Of a stretch of DNA of 60,893 nucleotides, positions 1 through 9,288 are shown piece by piece; position 1 is the stretch's first letter; each line of letters starts with the position of its first letter. Source of the DNA: an uncultured Gammaproteobacteria bacterium (GTDB lineage Bacteria; Pseudomonadota; Gammaproteobacteria; Pseudomonadales; Ketobacteraceae); NCBI GenBank assembly GCA_913063125.1, contig CAJXZM010000011.1:1-60893 (forward strand), written 5' to 3'. A model generated the notes under the pieces. The model was not told the DNA's origin and ran no database searches. It saw nothing but the letters and a program-made list of their open reading frames with translations. Both the position numbers and the translations under genes were made by a program.

Positions 1-206
1 TCGAGCTATTACAGCGAGAGATTGATGAATATTACAGCAATTACAAAGTCAGTAATGATTTGATAGAGCTGCGCAATTTAGTACTCGTTGGAGAGCTAAT
101 CATCCGCTCAGCGCTTCAACGCAAAGAAAGCAGGGGGTTACACTTTACTCTTGACTACCCTGAGCAGCTACCAATCGCTAAAGACACCGTTTTAACACCG
201 ATATAA
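1..206 (+). CDS. nadB: L-aspartate oxidase, C-terminal end (partial)
   Basis: Only the last 67 codons are in the window, read in frame from base 3 to the TAA at 204-206. The protein tail contains the stretch [12 protein letters not shown], which closely matches the conserved end of L-aspartate oxidase, where the Arg/His-rich segment belongs to the helical C-terminal domain of the succinate-dehydrogenase flavoprotein fold. The enzyme oxidises L-aspartate to iminoaspartate with FAD, the first step of NAD synthesis, in the cytoplasm. The gene faces the ygfX-sdhE pair, an order common in gammaproteobacteria, which supports the call. The N-terminal FAD-binding part lies outside the window and cannot be checked. 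Confidence 0.88.
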   Translation, partial: ELLQREIDEYYSNYKVSNDLIELRNLVLVGELIIRSALQRKESRGLHFTLDYPEQLPIAKDTVLTPI

Positions 207-262
207 CACTATCACTCGCTACCATCTGAATAACGAACATAACAAAAGTAGCGAAACCCCTT

Positions 263-823
263 TTACTTCCCCCTATCTCCATAATCAGCAAGGCCAAGTA
301 AGTCCCCTCTCTGCCAACGCAGCCACACCTGCAGTCGTCGATATGTTGGACCGCTTACACTATCAGGAGCAATCAATAATGACCTGGTTAAAAACGGTGC
401 AAGCACGCGACTACTTCCTATCGGTTTAAAAGATAAAAAGATAGCAAACCGACTAACAACACTGCCTCCAGATAATAGATACCACTGAACAGAGCCGTCC
501 GCAAAGTGCAACGCCCATTCCCCTGTCGGCGCCTGAGTCACTGCACATATGCGTCGCTTCCTATTCAATAGGTCAATCTTTTTAAACTGATTTGGCTGTG
601 AATTCCTTTTTTGGAAAAACCCTAAAGATGCCAAGCTAACCAACCAGCTCCACATCACTGCAATAACACAACACAGTGCAACCAAAACTAGGGAGCTATA
701 GCTAATTATCGCCCAAGCCACAGCCAACAATGAGATTACATGTAAAGCGCTAACAAAAAGAGCTGCCGACCAGGTCGGAGCTAACTTAAAGTCCGGGCGC
801 CATTCGTGAAAGGATGACATCAA
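263..823 (-). CDS. ygfX: YgfX (CptA-like) small membrane protein
   Basis: A 186-residue protein with two closely spaced membrane segments near residues 20-40 and 44-66 followed by a soluble C-terminal half containing the WALHFADGS and WLRWQR stretches typical of the YgfX family. YgfX is an inner-membrane protein always encoded next to SdhE; in E. coli it has been described as the toxin partner CptA, although its normal role is disputed. The coding region overlaps the end of sdhE by 38 bases, so the two are translationally coupled. Start choice: Met1 and Met2 are adjacent (823 or 820) and cannot be separated. Identification rests on topology plus neighbour, since family sequence conservation is low. 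Confidence 0.8.
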   Translation of the reverse strand: MMSSFHEWRPDFKLAPTWSAALFVSALHVISLLAVAWAIISYSSLVLVALCCVIAVMWSWLVSLASLGFFQKRNSQPNQFKKIDLLNRKRRICAVTQAPTGEWALHFADGSVQWYLLSGGSVVSRFAIFLSFKPIGSSRVLAPFLTRSLLIAPDSVSGPTYRRLQVWLRWQRGDLLGLADYGDRGK

Positions 824-1064
824 CCATTGCCGCCGTCTGTGGATCAGCAGGTTTTACCCGCAGCGTAAACCATTCAAAAATATCAGCATCCTGCTCTTTC
901 AAAAACGCTTCGAAGCCGTCTCGATCAGCAGCAGATAACGTATCAAAGTATTTTTCAAAAAAAGGTACCAATAAAACCTCTACCTCCTTGATTCCCCTAC
1001 GACATTGCCACGTTAATCGACGCTTTCTATCCTCAATGGATTCAGTAACTTCACTATTTGACAT
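786..1064 (-). CDS. sdhE: SdhE, FAD assembly factor for succinate dehydrogenase
   Basis: A 92-residue protein carrying the family motif R-G-x-x-E (RRGIKE, around residues 22-27) and the conserved acidic C-terminal half with the FEWF segment. SdhE (YgfY, CptB) helps covalent attachment of FAD to the flavoprotein subunit of succinate dehydrogenase and fumarate reductase. Length is normal for the family. It is divergent from ygfZ at 1230 and overlaps ygfX downstream, exactly the arrangement known in enterobacteria. The promoter must lie in the short space between 1065 and 1229, shared with ygfZ. Confidence 0.92.
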   Translation of the reverse strand: MSNSEVTESIEDRKRRLTWQCRRGIKEVEVLLVPFFEKYFDTLSAADRDGFEAFLKEQDADIFEWFTLRVKPADPQTAAMVDVILSRMAPGL

Positions 1065-1229
1065 AATACATCCTTAATTCGAGGCCACTCCAACAATGGT
1101 GGCCCATTCGCAAGTGCTTGTGTGAGTGATTATACCCAATTAATTACCAATACCCATACAACTCACCTGCTGACAGCGACGCTATATGGAATTATCATAG
1201 GCATACATCAAAAGAACTGTAGGTATCCC

Positions 1230-2255
1230 ATGCAAAACCAATGGCAAACACTGCTCAACACCCTCTCCCCCGGGTTAACTGCGCAATTACAATCCCCAGC
1301 ATACACCCCTGAGATCGGATACCTGTCATGCTTAACTGAGTTTGAAACCCTCAATATCACGGGGCCAGACCGACTTACCTTCTTACAAGGGCAAATGACC
1401 TGCGATTTCACAACAATCGGAGGTAAACTCCTAATCGGTGCAAACTGCAACCTAAAAGGCAGGGCTAGCGCCACCTTTTACGCAATTGACAATACTGCTA
1501 ACGAAACAACGCAACTCATTCTTCCTACTGGTCAAGCCACTTACCTCAAGGGATTACTTGATAAGTATGCCCTATTTTCCAAAGCAGAATTAAGCGCAGA
1601 GAATGAAGAGCAAGTAGTCATTGGACTCATTGGAGAGCAATCACTGGCTATAACCGGCATTGCCTCCCTGGAAAGTAATCAAAGCGTTAATATAGCGCAG
1701 GGAAATGTATCAAGAGTTAACGATACAAACCTCTTTCTGTGTATCATCAATACAGAGCTCGCCCAACAGTGGATTAATGCTATATCTGAAAATACAACGA
1801 CTGACAAAAGCCTAGTCATTGCCCATCAGAACATCTGGAATCAACAGCAAATAGCATCCGGTATCTCTCACGTAACAACAACCTGCCAAGACCTTTTTAT
1901 TCCTCAAGAGCTCAATTACGACTTAATCGACGGCATTAGCTTTACTAAAGGGTGCTACAAGGGCCAAGAAATCATCGCCCGCCTTCATTACCGAGGCAGC
2001 TACAAACAACGCACATGTCGATTTCAATGCAAAACAGATGCAGAACCAATGCCTGGCACATCAATCTACAGCAAAAATACTGATCAACCCTGTGGGCAGG
2101 TTGTCCAAAGCTGCTCTACAAATGACGGTATTGAATTACTCGCGGTGATGAAGATTAAAATGTTGGAATCAGAAACCCTTCACTTAGATCAAAAAGATGG
2201 CCCTATTATCCATGGCCTCACGCTCCCCTATGCTATAACTAATGAAGAGGCATAA
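1230..2255 (+). CDS. ygfZ: YgfZ, folate-binding Fe-S cluster repair / tRNA modification protein
   Basis: A 341-residue aminomethyltransferase-like (GcvT-fold) protein. The diagnostic motif KGCYKGQE is present at about three quarters of the length, followed by LHYRG, and the N-terminal half has the GQMTCDF segment typical of the family. YgfZ binds tetrahydrofolate and supports maturation of certain Fe-S enzymes such as MiaB. I place the start at the ATG at 1230. A longer reading from GTG at 1122 adds 36 residues with no family resemblance and lacks a good ribosome site. The gene is divergent from sdhE, and an HDOD protein gene follows 32 bases downstream in the same direction. Confidence 0.9.
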   Translation: MQNQWQTLLNTLSPGLTAQLQSPAYTPEIGYLSCLTEFETLNITGPDRLTFLQGQMTCDFTTIGGKLLIGANCNLKGRASATFYAIDNTANETTQLILPTGQATYLKGLLDKYALFSKAELSAENEEQVVIGLIGEQSLAITGIASLESNQSVNIAQGNVSRVNDTNLFLCIINTELAQQWINAISENTTTDKSLVIAHQNIWNQQQIASGISHVTTTCQDLFIPQELNYDLIDGISFTKGCYKGQEIIARLHYRGSYKQRTCRFQCKTDAEPMPGTSIYSKNTDQPCGQVVQSCSTNDGIELLAVMKIKMLESETLHLDQKDGPIIHGLTLPYAITNEEA

Positions 2256-2287
2256 TTAACGAAAAACTGGAAGCGAAGCGACAATAT

Positions 2288-3127
2288 ATGGCTAACCTTG
2301 ATGAAGTTGTATTACAAGAAATCACCGAACTTATTGATAATGATCGTTTGGTGTTACCCACCTTGCCAGAAGTCGCCCTAAAAGCTCGGGACACTGCTGA
2401 AGATGCTAACGCGTCAGCAAAGGACCTTGCAAATGTGATCAGTAATGACGCGGCAATGACAGCGCGAATTATCAAAGTTGCTAACAGCCCCATCATGCGT
2501 GGGGCAAGAGAAATTGAAGATGTACAAATGGCCATTGCACGTTTAGGTATCACGTGCATTAGCAATCTTGTGACCGGCCTAGCAATGGAACAAATGTTCC
2601 AAGCTACATCTGACTTTATTGATAAAGCCATGCGTAACTCCTGGGCCCACAGCACTGAAGTCGCTGGGATCGCCAACGTATTGGCACGGCACTATACCAA
2701 GCTTAAACCAGACCAAGCCACACTAGCAGGTTTGGTACATAACATTGGTATACTCCCTATTCTTACCTACGCAGAAGACTCCGGAAAACTTAATGACCAC
2801 ATTACTTTGCAAAATGTTATTGAGAAAATCCACCCTACAATTGGCGTAAAGATACTAGAAAGTTGGGATTTCCCGAAAGAGCTCATCGCAGTACCAGGGC
2901 ACTATTTGGATTTTAATAGAGATACTGGTGTGGATCGCGCTGATTATGCCGACATTGTTATGATCGCAAATCTACAAACCTATATAGGTAAAGATCACCC
3001 CTACACCGCGCTTGACTGGCAAAACATTCCCGCATTTGGCCGTGTAGGCCTTGACCCTAATGTTGATGACCAGGAAGGGGAAGATTTATCCGATGAAATG
3101 GATGCAGCAATGGCAATGCTACGTTAA
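2288..3127 (+). CDS. HDOD-domain signalling protein
   Basis: A 279-residue protein made almost entirely of one HDOD domain, a degenerate relative of the metal-dependent HD phosphohydrolases. Visible family signatures are LPTLPEVALK near residue 24, SNDAAMTARIIKVANSP near residue 55, and LAGLVHNIG near residue 145, where the usual HD catalytic pair is reduced to a single His. HDOD proteins act in regulation, often in cyclic-di-GMP or stress signalling, rather than in catalysis. It begins 32 bases after ygfZ and is probably cotranscribed. The C-terminus is acidic. Its specific partner cannot be told from the sequence. Confidence 0.85.
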   Translation: MANLDEVVLQEITELIDNDRLVLPTLPEVALKARDTAEDANASAKDLANVISNDAAMTARIIKVANSPIMRGAREIEDVQMAIARLGITCISNLVTGLAMEQMFQATSDFIDKAMRNSWAHSTEVAGIANVLARHYTKLKPDQATLAGLVHNIGILPILTYAEDSGKLNDHITLQNVIEKIHPTIGVKILESWDFPKELIAVPGHYLDFNRDTGVDRADYADIVMIANLQTYIGKDHPYTALDWQNIPAFGRVGLDPNVDDQEGEDLSDEMDAAMAMLR

Positions 3128-3167
3128 ATTTGTTGACCTACCTCAGAAAAACCACAAAAAAAATCTA

Positions 3168-3173
3168 TATAAT
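3168..3173 (+). promoter_or_regulatory. Candidate -10 box (TATAAT) for the gene at 3215
   Basis: A perfect TATAAT lies 41 bases before the ATG at 3215. No good -35 element sits at the normal 16-18 base spacing; the nearest TTGACC (3133-3138) is 29 bases away. It is inferred to drive the short gene at 3215 independently of the HDOD gene. Confidence 0.4.
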
Positions 3174-3214
3174 GCAGCTTTCACATAAATGTTAACACCT
3201 AGTGAGACTGCATT

Positions 3215-3607
3215 ATGATTTCCAATTTTTCTGAATTACTTAAAGCAGCGGAAGATCAACAAGAACCTCAGCGCTTGTTATTTTTATTTGCAAAAGCCGA
3301 AAAAACAAAAAAAAAGAAAAATAAATCTCATCAAAAAGGCACCATATCACCTGTAATGTGTGTGGACAAACTACCTTCAGAAATCACCGACTTCGATAGC
3401 TTTATTGTAGAGGCGGATTCAATCTCTAAAGAATGGGATTTCATGTTAACTGCAGGGTTAAACGGCAAAGATGGCGTTGCTCCTACCACTGAAGAAGCAG
3501 AACCTTACCTAAACCAGATGACCAACCAATTAGCCAACGGCCAAGATATTTCTCAATTTGTAATTTTTGATAGAGAAGAAAACCCTATCGATATAATGTC
3601 TAATTAA
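3215..3607 (+). CDS. Short conserved protein of unknown function (130 aa)
   Basis: A 130-residue soluble protein with the N-terminal pattern FSELLKAAEDQQEPQRLLFL, followed by a Lys-rich stretch (residues 30-42), and a C-terminal region with SISKEWDFMLTAGL. I recall a short proteobacterial family of this shape that databases often label 'ribonucleotide reductase subunit alpha'. Nothing in the sequence supports that enzymatic label: the protein is far too short and has no reductase cysteines. Function unknown. It has its own apparent -10 box and is followed by a decayed transposase fragment. Confidence 0.7.
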   Translation: MISNFSELLKAAEDQQEPQRLLFLFAKAEKTKKKKNKSHQKGTISPVMCVDKLPSEITDFDSFIVEADSISKEWDFMLTAGLNGKDGVAPTTEEAEPYLNQMTNQLANGQDISQFVIFDREENPIDIMSN

Positions 3608-3615
3608 AAAGCGGC

Positions 3616-3744
3616 TTATCCGTTGTCAGCGCAATAAACCGGGGCATAGTGAACAACTCATCGATTCAGTGTACTATGACCAATTCTGAGACCATACTTT
3701 GCCATCATTTCTTCAATGTTACGATAGCCTTTAAAGGTGATCAT
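3616..3744 (-). pseudogene. IS6-family transposase remnant
   Basis: Reading the minus strand from 3744 gives a peptide with FKGYRNIEEMMAKYGL, then IGHSTLNR, an in-frame TGA at 3658-3660, then VVHYAP, ending at TAA 3616-3618. The order YRNIEEMM...HSTLNRW-VVHYAP is the helix-turn-helix region of IS6/IS26-type transposases, and the TGA stands exactly where the family has Trp (TGG to TGA). Segments normally found before and after are missing, so this is an internally deleted and decayed relic, not a functional gene. No flanking inverted repeats were seen. It fills most of the space between the genes at 3215 and 3818. Confidence 0.75.
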
Positions 3745-3817
3745 AGGCCGTTCAGCATGACGGTTTTTTGAAGTATTACCCTCTATTCTAAATCCATTCT
3801 ATTTTCGGATACCTCTT

Positions 3818-6337
3818 GTGCTACCCATTGATGAATATCTTCCAGTAATTGCCAGCAAACTTATTACCGGTACCAACCTAGTCCTACAAGCGGAACCTGG
3901 TGCCGGCAAATCAACGGCCTTACCTTTGAGTTTACTGGACACTGACTGGCTGAGGGGAAAGAAGATCCTAATGCTAGAACCGCGACGTGTTGCTGCGAAA
4001 TCCATAGCACACTACCTCGCTCGCCAGTTAGGTGAAAAAGTTGGTCAACGTATTGGCTATCAAATAAAGAATGACCGAAAAATAACGAAAGATACGGTAT
4101 TAGAGATTGTCACAGAAGGTATCCTGACACGTAGGCTACAGGGTGATCCAGAAATATCAGATATTGGTCTCATCATATTTGATGAATTTCATGAGAGATC
4201 AATTCATGCTGATTTATCATTACTACTCTCGCTCGAGATACAACAAACCATCAGAGAGGATCTCAAGCTATTGGTGATGTCTGCCACCATTGATACAGGG
4301 CTCATATCACGATATATGGGTGGAGCCGACATTATAGAATGTCCAGGTAGAGTTTTTCCTGTATCGGTTGAATACATTCATGCCCAAAAAGCCCCCTTGG
4401 TTCACCTGGTTACTAATGCGTTGCGTTCAGCGCTAGAAGCCGATAAAAAAGGGGACATTTTAGTTTTTCTCCCAGGTCAAGCGGATATAAATAGATGTAT
4501 TTCTGAATCCAACAACATCTTTGATACTGATCCGACCATGCTTTTTCTACCGCTCTATGGCGGCCTTCCGCTGTCGCAACAAGAACAAGCCTTAATCCCA
4601 GATCCTAGCGGTAAGAGACGTATAATTTTTACAACCAATATTGCAGAAACAAGCTTAACCATCGAAGGGGTCACATGTGTTATTGATAGTGGCCTAGAAA
4701 AAGTACTTATCTATGACCCTGCCAGCTGCATGACCCGCCTTGAGACAACGTATATTTCTAAAGCTTCGGCTGATCAGCGAAAAGGCCGTGCTGGCCGCAC
4801 CCAGATGGGTGCATGCATCCGCTTATGGGATGAACAAAAACAGAGATCCTTAAGAGACTATCAGGGCGAAGAAGTTTTGTCGGCTGATTTAAGCGCATTC
4901 GTGTTAGAGCTTTATATTTGGGGGGCTGGAAATTACGATGATATCAATTGGTTAACACCGCCACCAAAACCACATTTCTTATCAGCCCAAGCAACACTGA
5001 TGTCACTAGGGTTAATAGATTCGGAAAATAAAGTTACCCCTTTAGGTGCAAAGGCAGCCGGCATAGGTCTTTCACCAAGATTGGCCGCAATGCTTCTTCG
5101 GGCTGAGACAACGATTGAGAAAGGTATAGCATGTGAACTTGCAGCCTTGCTGTCTGATAGGGACATTTTCTATCGCAATAAAGGCGTTGATATCATTGAA
5201 CGTTTATTGGCGTTACAAGACTATACAGCCAATCGCAACACAGCATTGAAGACACACCCTATTAAGCGCTCTTCCGTAGACCAACTACTGACTAGCAGTA
5301 GCGCGTTAAGAAGAGTTCTGAAACTTGATAAGTCAGTCTCTAGACCTTCACTAACCCAATTACAAGACTCGGCGGGTAAACTGTTGCTGCACGCCTACCC
5401 AGATCGCTTAGCCAAAAGACGTTCAAATAGTTGCGGCCGATATCAGCTCGCAAATGGAAAAGGCGTACATCTGTATGAGGATGACCCTCTATATGGCAGT
5501 GAATGGCTAATCATCGCCGATTGTGATGCCCAAAAGAAAGAAGGTCGGATTTACAGTGCCTCCTCGATTTCCTATGAATCCATACAAGAATGTCTAGCTG
5601 GCAGCTTTATCACCAATGATCGATTTGAATTTGATAAAAAGAAACAAAAAGTCACTGGCCGGCGCATTACTGAGTATGGAGCCATTATTGTAACGTCTGC
5701 AGTAATCTCCGTAATTCCGCCAGAACAGTTTCAAAAGTGCCTGCTTCAAGTGCTTCAAGTGAGTGGGCTGAATATACTGAACTGGACCCTTCGCTGTGAA
5801 GGGTGGCTATCAAGGGCTCAGTGGTTAGGGGAAAATTTGAATTCTTTTCCCCTATTGTCAAAAAACTCGCTTCTCAAAAACGCAAATGATTGGTTATTGC
5901 CATACATTTCTAACGCTAACTCTATTGCCGATCTTAAAAAGGTAAATGTATTCGAATTATTAGTCGGCACTCTATCTTGGGATGATCAACAAACGCTAAA
6001 TCGAGAAGCGCCAACCAATTATACGACTCCTAGCAACAAGTCAGTCTCCATTGTGTATGACGGGCAACAAGGGCCTACAGTATCAGTGCAACTGCAGGAG
6101 ATGTTCGGGGAAGTTAAATCGCCAAAAATTGCAGGAGGAAATGTCGCTATCCGGTTTGAGTTACTATCACCAGCGCGCAGACCCATTCAGATAACAAGTG
6201 ACCTAGATAATTTTTGGCAAACCTCTTATTTTGACGTTGCCAAGGAAATGAGGAGTAAATACCCTAGACACAGATGGCCTGACCAGCCCTTGCTCGAAAA
6301 GGCTGGCCGTTCAATCAAACGCAAAGGCGGTCAATGA
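3818..6337 (+). CDS. hrpB: ATP-dependent helicase HrpB
   Basis: An 839-residue DEAH/RHA-type helicase, slightly longer than the roughly 810 residues usual for HrpB. Motifs in order: Walker A AEPGAGKST near residue 30, DEFHER (motif II) near residue 121, MSATID (motif III), TNIAETSLTI and QRKGRAGR (motifs V and VI) near residues 280-335, then a helicase-associated domain and an HrpB-specific C-terminal domain ending in RHRWPDQP. The gene starts with GTG at 3818. HrpB is a cytoplasmic RNA helicase-like protein whose cellular role is poorly defined. It converges on mmsB, and the transposase relic lies just upstream, so its promoter region may have been rearranged. Confidence 0.92.
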   Translation: MLPIDEYLPVIASKLITGTNLVLQAEPGAGKSTALPLSLLDTDWLRGKKILMLEPRRVAAKSIAHYLARQLGEKVGQRIGYQIKNDRKITKDTVLEIVTEGILTRRLQGDPEISDIGLIIFDEFHERSIHADLSLLLSLEIQQTIREDLKLLVMSATIDTGLISRYMGGADIIECPGRVFPVSVEYIHAQKAPLVHLVTNALRSALEADKKGDILVFLPGQADINRCISESNNIFDTDPTMLFLPLYGGLPLSQQEQALIPDPSGKRRIIFTTNIAETSLTIEGVTCVIDSGLEKVLIYDPASCMTRLETTYISKASADQRKGRAGRTQMGACIRLWDEQKQRSLRDYQGEEVLSADLSAFVLELYIWGAGNYDDINWLTPPPKPHFLSAQATLMSLGLIDSENKVTPLGAKAAGIGLSPRLAAMLLRAETTIEKGIACELAALLSDRDIFYRNKGVDIIERLLALQDYTANRNTALKTHPIKRSSVDQLLTSSSALRRVLKLDKSVSRPSLTQLQDSAGKLLLHAYPDRLAKRRSNSCGRYQLANGKGVHLYEDDPLYGSEWLIIADCDAQKKEGRIYSASSISYESIQECLAGSFITNDRFEFDKKKQKVTGRRITEYGAIIVTSAVISVIPPEQFQKCLLQVLQVSGLNILNWTLRCEGWLSRAQWLGENLNSFPLLSKNSLLKNANDWLLPYISNANSIADLKKVNVFELLVGTLSWDDQQTLNREAPTNYTTPSNKSVSIVYDGQQGPTVSVQLQEMFGEVKSPKIAGGNVAIRFELLSPARRPIQITSDLDNFWQTSYFDVAKEMRSKYPRHRWPDQPLLEKAGRSIKRKGGQ

Positions 6338-6395
6338 CCGTCATAAAATACTATCAAACCTGCCAACCTTAGATAGCAAGTACAGTCGTCAACCC

Positions 6396-7283
6396 TTACT
6401 CCTCTTTAAACATATTCTGAATACTGGAGAAGTCCAAGGCTCCACTACCCTTTCGCCCATGCATCCCATACAAGCTTTTTGCAAGATTCCCCATCGGTGT
6501 AGCCGACTTACTATGCAGTGCAACCTCCATCGCCAAACCAAGATCTTTGTTCATTAGGTTAACCTGAAACCCGCCTTTATATTCATTTGATGCAGGCACC
6601 CCATCCATAACACCAGGGTAAGGGTTATATAATTCTAACGACCAGTTTTTTCCTGAGCTTTGCAGCATGATTTCTGACAATACTTTTGGATCAAGTCCAT
6701 TATCAACGCCAAGCTGCAGCGCCTCAGCGGTTCCAATCATTTGTATAGCTAACAACATATTATTACATATCTTAGCAGCTTGGCCCGCCCCGTTACCGCC
6801 GGCATGAAATACATTTTTACCCATATCCGATAATACAGGTTTTGCATTTTCAAACGCTGTATCCGAACCACCAACAATAAACGTCAACGTCCCCGCGACG
6901 GCACCACCAACACCACCAGATACCGGAGCATCTATTGCCACAATACCTTTGGCTTCCGCTGCAACAGCCAAATTACGAGAATTTTCAGGTGCAACTGTAG
7001 AACAATCAATAACTAACGTATTTTGATCGATAATATCAAGCAGGGCAGTTTCATGGATATAAAGGTTTTCCATGATTTTTCCGGATGGCAACATCGATAC
7101 AATGACATCCGCTCCCACAACAACATCACTCGCCACACTGGCCTTTTCTGCACCAGCCTCTGCAACAATATCAAGCAATGCATCAGATAAATCATAAGCA
7201 ATAACACAATGCCCTGCCTTCACTAAATTCATTGCCATGGGGCCACCCATGTTACCTACACCGATAAATCCAATTGTTGCCAT
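6396..7283 (-). CDS. mmsB: 3-hydroxyisobutyrate dehydrogenase (copy 1)
   Basis: A 295-residue NAD-dependent beta-hydroxyacid dehydrogenase. The Rossmann motif GVGNMGGPMA starts at residue 7, the substrate motif DAPVSGG is near residue 118, and the catalytic Lys sits in AAKICNN near residue 171. It oxidises 3-hydroxyisobutyrate to methylmalonate semialdehyde in valine breakdown. It is the last gene of the minus-strand operon mmsA-ACAD-ECH-hydrolase-mmsB, and a closely related second copy ends the mirrored operon at 18214. Substrate assignment is from context; related enzymes can also act on 3-hydroxypropionate. Confidence 0.9.
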   Translation of the reverse strand: MATIGFIGVGNMGGPMAMNLVKAGHCVIAYDLSDALLDIVAEAGAEKASVASDVVVGADVIVSMLPSGKIMENLYIHETALLDIIDQNTLVIDCSTVAPENSRNLAVAAEAKGIVAIDAPVSGGVGGAVAGTLTFIVGGSDTAFENAKPVLSDMGKNVFHAGGNGAGQAAKICNNMLLAIQMIGTAEALQLGVDNGLDPKVLSEIMLQSSGKNWSLELYNPYPGVMDGVPASNEYKGGFQVNLMNKDLGLAMEVALHSKSATPMGNLAKSLYGMHGRKGSGALDFSSIQNMFKEE

Positions 7284-7363
7284 TGCTATTTCCTTCCTAT
7301 TCTTACATTTAAGGTCATGTGAAAAGTCATTTACACACTGCTTGAGCGTTGCGTGAATGTTGC

Positions 7364-8515
7364 TTAAAGGTTATTCAACGGATGGGGAGCATCCACCCAT
7401 GGTGCAGTAAAGTGCGCGTCAATCCAATCTTGTGGTACCTCAGCAACAGAGCTGTGCTGCCATTTCGGAGCGCCATCCTTATCCACTAACAACGCTCGTA
7501 CACCCTCAGGAAAGTCTGGGTGTTTACTGCATTGTAACGATACAATCAGCTCCATTTGGAACACCGCTTCTAGCGATAATTTTTGACCCCGACGTAATTG
7601 TTCATAAACAATATACGCTGTGGTCGGACAACCTTTCAGCAGCCCTTTTTTGGCACGCTGCAACCATTTATCATCTGCTTCAAATTGAGTGAAGTTATCA
7701 ACAATTTCAGGCAATGAATCGCCATCGGTTAATTGATTAATCACATCAAAATGTTGTCGCACCGATGATTCAGGCAAGTCAGAAAGCTCTTCAAATCGAC
7801 GCAGCACTGAAGAAACAACGCCAAAATAGGTATCATCTGAACCGCCCCAATCCGCAGCCAACAACCCCTCGATTACATTCGTTTTTTTATCGTGAGTAAC
7901 AAACCGATCAGCCAGCCCTACGAACAGTGCATCTGCCGCATTTATATTCGCCCCTGTAAGACCAAGAAAAAGCCCTGACCTACCTGGCGTGTGATTTAAA
8001 AACCACGTACTTCCAACATCAGGATATAAACCAATGTTAATTTCTGGCATCGCCAATCGTGATTTTTCAGTCACCACACGGTGACTCGCACCAGACATCA
8101 GGCCGATCCCGCCCCCCATAACGATACCATGCCCCCAAACAATAAACGGTTTACGGTATTGATGAATCAAATAATCTAAGCGGTATTCCTGTTCAAAAAA
8201 GTCTTCGGCGTATTGGTTGGGTTTATCTGCACCACACTCTACCATCGTGTCATATAACCGACGAATATCACCACCAGCACAAAATGCTTTTTCACCGGCG
8301 CCCTGTAATATCACACAGGCAATCGACGATTCCTTCTGCCAAGCTTCTAGCTGAGGGCGTAACAATGCAACCATTTCAACACTGAGAGAATTTAAAGATC
8401 GCTCTGAATTTAATGTAGCTACACCAATCTGTTTTCCGTCAGCCGTACCTAATACAGCAAAAAGCACAACATCGCTCTCGGCACTACTCCCTATTTTACT
8501 CCCAACGTCACTCAT
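7364..8515 (-). CDS. 3-hydroxyisobutyryl-CoA hydrolase (copy 1)
   Basis: A 383-residue crotonase-fold protein of the hydrolase subgroup. The oxyanion-hole motif GIVMGGGIGLMSGASHR and the catalytic segment MPEINIGLYPDVG, with the Glu and Asp typical of 3-hydroxyisobutyryl-CoA hydrolases, are visible. It releases free 3-hydroxyisobutyrate from its CoA ester in valine degradation. I start it at the ATG at 8515, which overlaps the stop of the enoyl-CoA hydratase in an ATGA; the longest reading starts at 8527. The overlap implies translational coupling. It is clearly homologous along its whole length to the gene at 17065. Confidence 0.9.
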   Translation of the reverse strand: MSDVGSKIGSSAESDVVLFAVLGTADGKQIGVATLNSERSLNSLSVEMVALLRPQLEAWQKESSIACVILQGAGEKAFCAGGDIRRLYDTMVECGADKPNQYAEDFFEQEYRLDYLIHQYRKPFIVWGHGIVMGGGIGLMSGASHRVVTEKSRLAMPEINIGLYPDVGSTWFLNHTPGRSGLFLGLTGANINAADALFVGLADRFVTHDKKTNVIEGLLAADWGGSDDTYFGVVSSVLRRFEELSDLPESSVRQHFDVINQLTDGDSLPEIVDNFTQFEADDKWLQRAKKGLLKGCPTTAYIVYEQLRRGQKLSLEAVFQMELIVSLQCSKHPDFPEGVRALLVDKDGAPKWQHSSVAEVPQDWIDAHFTAPWVDAPHPLNNL

Positions 8516-9288
8516 TGGTTTTTCCACTCAGGTTTACGTTTTTCAAGAAAAGCATTCACGCCCTCTTTTTGATCTTCTGTATCAAATAGATTAACAAACT
8601 CTTCTCGTTCAGCAGGCAAAGCTTGGCGCATTGGGTTATCACGAGCTGCCATAATGAGTGATTTACAAACTCTCACAGAGCTGGGACTTTGATTGGCAAC
8701 CTGCTTCGCCAATGCCAATGCACGAGCCAGTGACTCGCCTTTTCCAACGACTTCTTCTACCAAACCAATTTCAAGCGCTTTGGGAGCCTTAACTTGCTCA
8801 CCGCATAAAATCATTTTTTTCGCCCAGCCTTCTCCCACTAACCAGGTAAGATTTTGCGTACCACCTGCACAAGGAAGTAATCCGACCTTTGCTTCCGGTA
8901 GTGCCAACACTGCCTGCTCTTCTGCAATACGAATATCACAGGATAATGTACATTCAAGACCACCGCCCATCGCATAACCGTTTATCGCCGCAATAGATAC
9001 ACCGGTATAATCACTTAGTGCTTCAAATGCAGCTCCAAAAACACGTGACATGGTGCTTGCAATAGCAATATCTCCATCTGCAAACAACGTAAGATCAGCA
9101 CCCGCAGAGAAGAACTTCTCTCCTTGCCCAGTGATTACCAAGCTATAATTTTCTTTATCATCATTTAATTCCTGAATAGTCTTCTTCAGGTCATTTAAAC
9201 TCTGCTCTGTCCAGGTATTTGCGGGTGGATTATTAATCGTTAATACCGCAACAGTACCTTGCTTTTCTACTTGAATTAATTCACTCAT
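8512..9288 (-). CDS. Enoyl-CoA hydratase (copy 1)
   Basis: A 258-residue crotonase of normal length. Motifs: FSAGADL (oxyanion hole) near residue 61, GYAMGGGLE near residue 104, and LPEAKVGLLPCAGGTQ near residue 130, giving the two Glu positions used by hydratases. In this operon the expected reaction is hydration of methacrylyl-CoA to 3-hydroxyisobutyryl-CoA. It overlaps the end of the acyl-CoA dehydrogenase gene by 4 bases and the hydrolase gene by 4 bases. Substrate is inferred from the neighbours. Confidence 0.9.
   Translation of the reverse strand: MSELIQVEKQGTVAVLTINNPPANTWTEQSLNDLKKTIQELNDDKENYSLVITGQGEKFFSAGADLTLFADGDIAIASTMSRVFGAAFEALSDYTGVSIAAINGYAMGGGLECTLSCDIRIAEEQAVLALPEAKVGLLPCAGGTQNLTWLVGEGWAKKMILCGEQVKAPKALEIGLVEEVVGKGESLARALALAKQVANQSPSSVRVCKSLIMAARDNPMRQALPAEREEFVNLFDTEDQKEGVNAFLEKRKPEWKNQ

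Noticed and set aside
814..1077. Plus-strand frame opposite sdhE
   Set aside because: Shadow of the well-supported sdhE gene.
1122..1229. Longer N-terminus for ygfZ from GTG
   Set aside because: The added 36 residues do not resemble the family, and the ATG at 1230 fits the usual start.
3215..3607. Ribonucleotide reductase alpha subunit
   Set aside because: The 130-residue length and absence of catalytic Cys rule it out; the label is a database habit.
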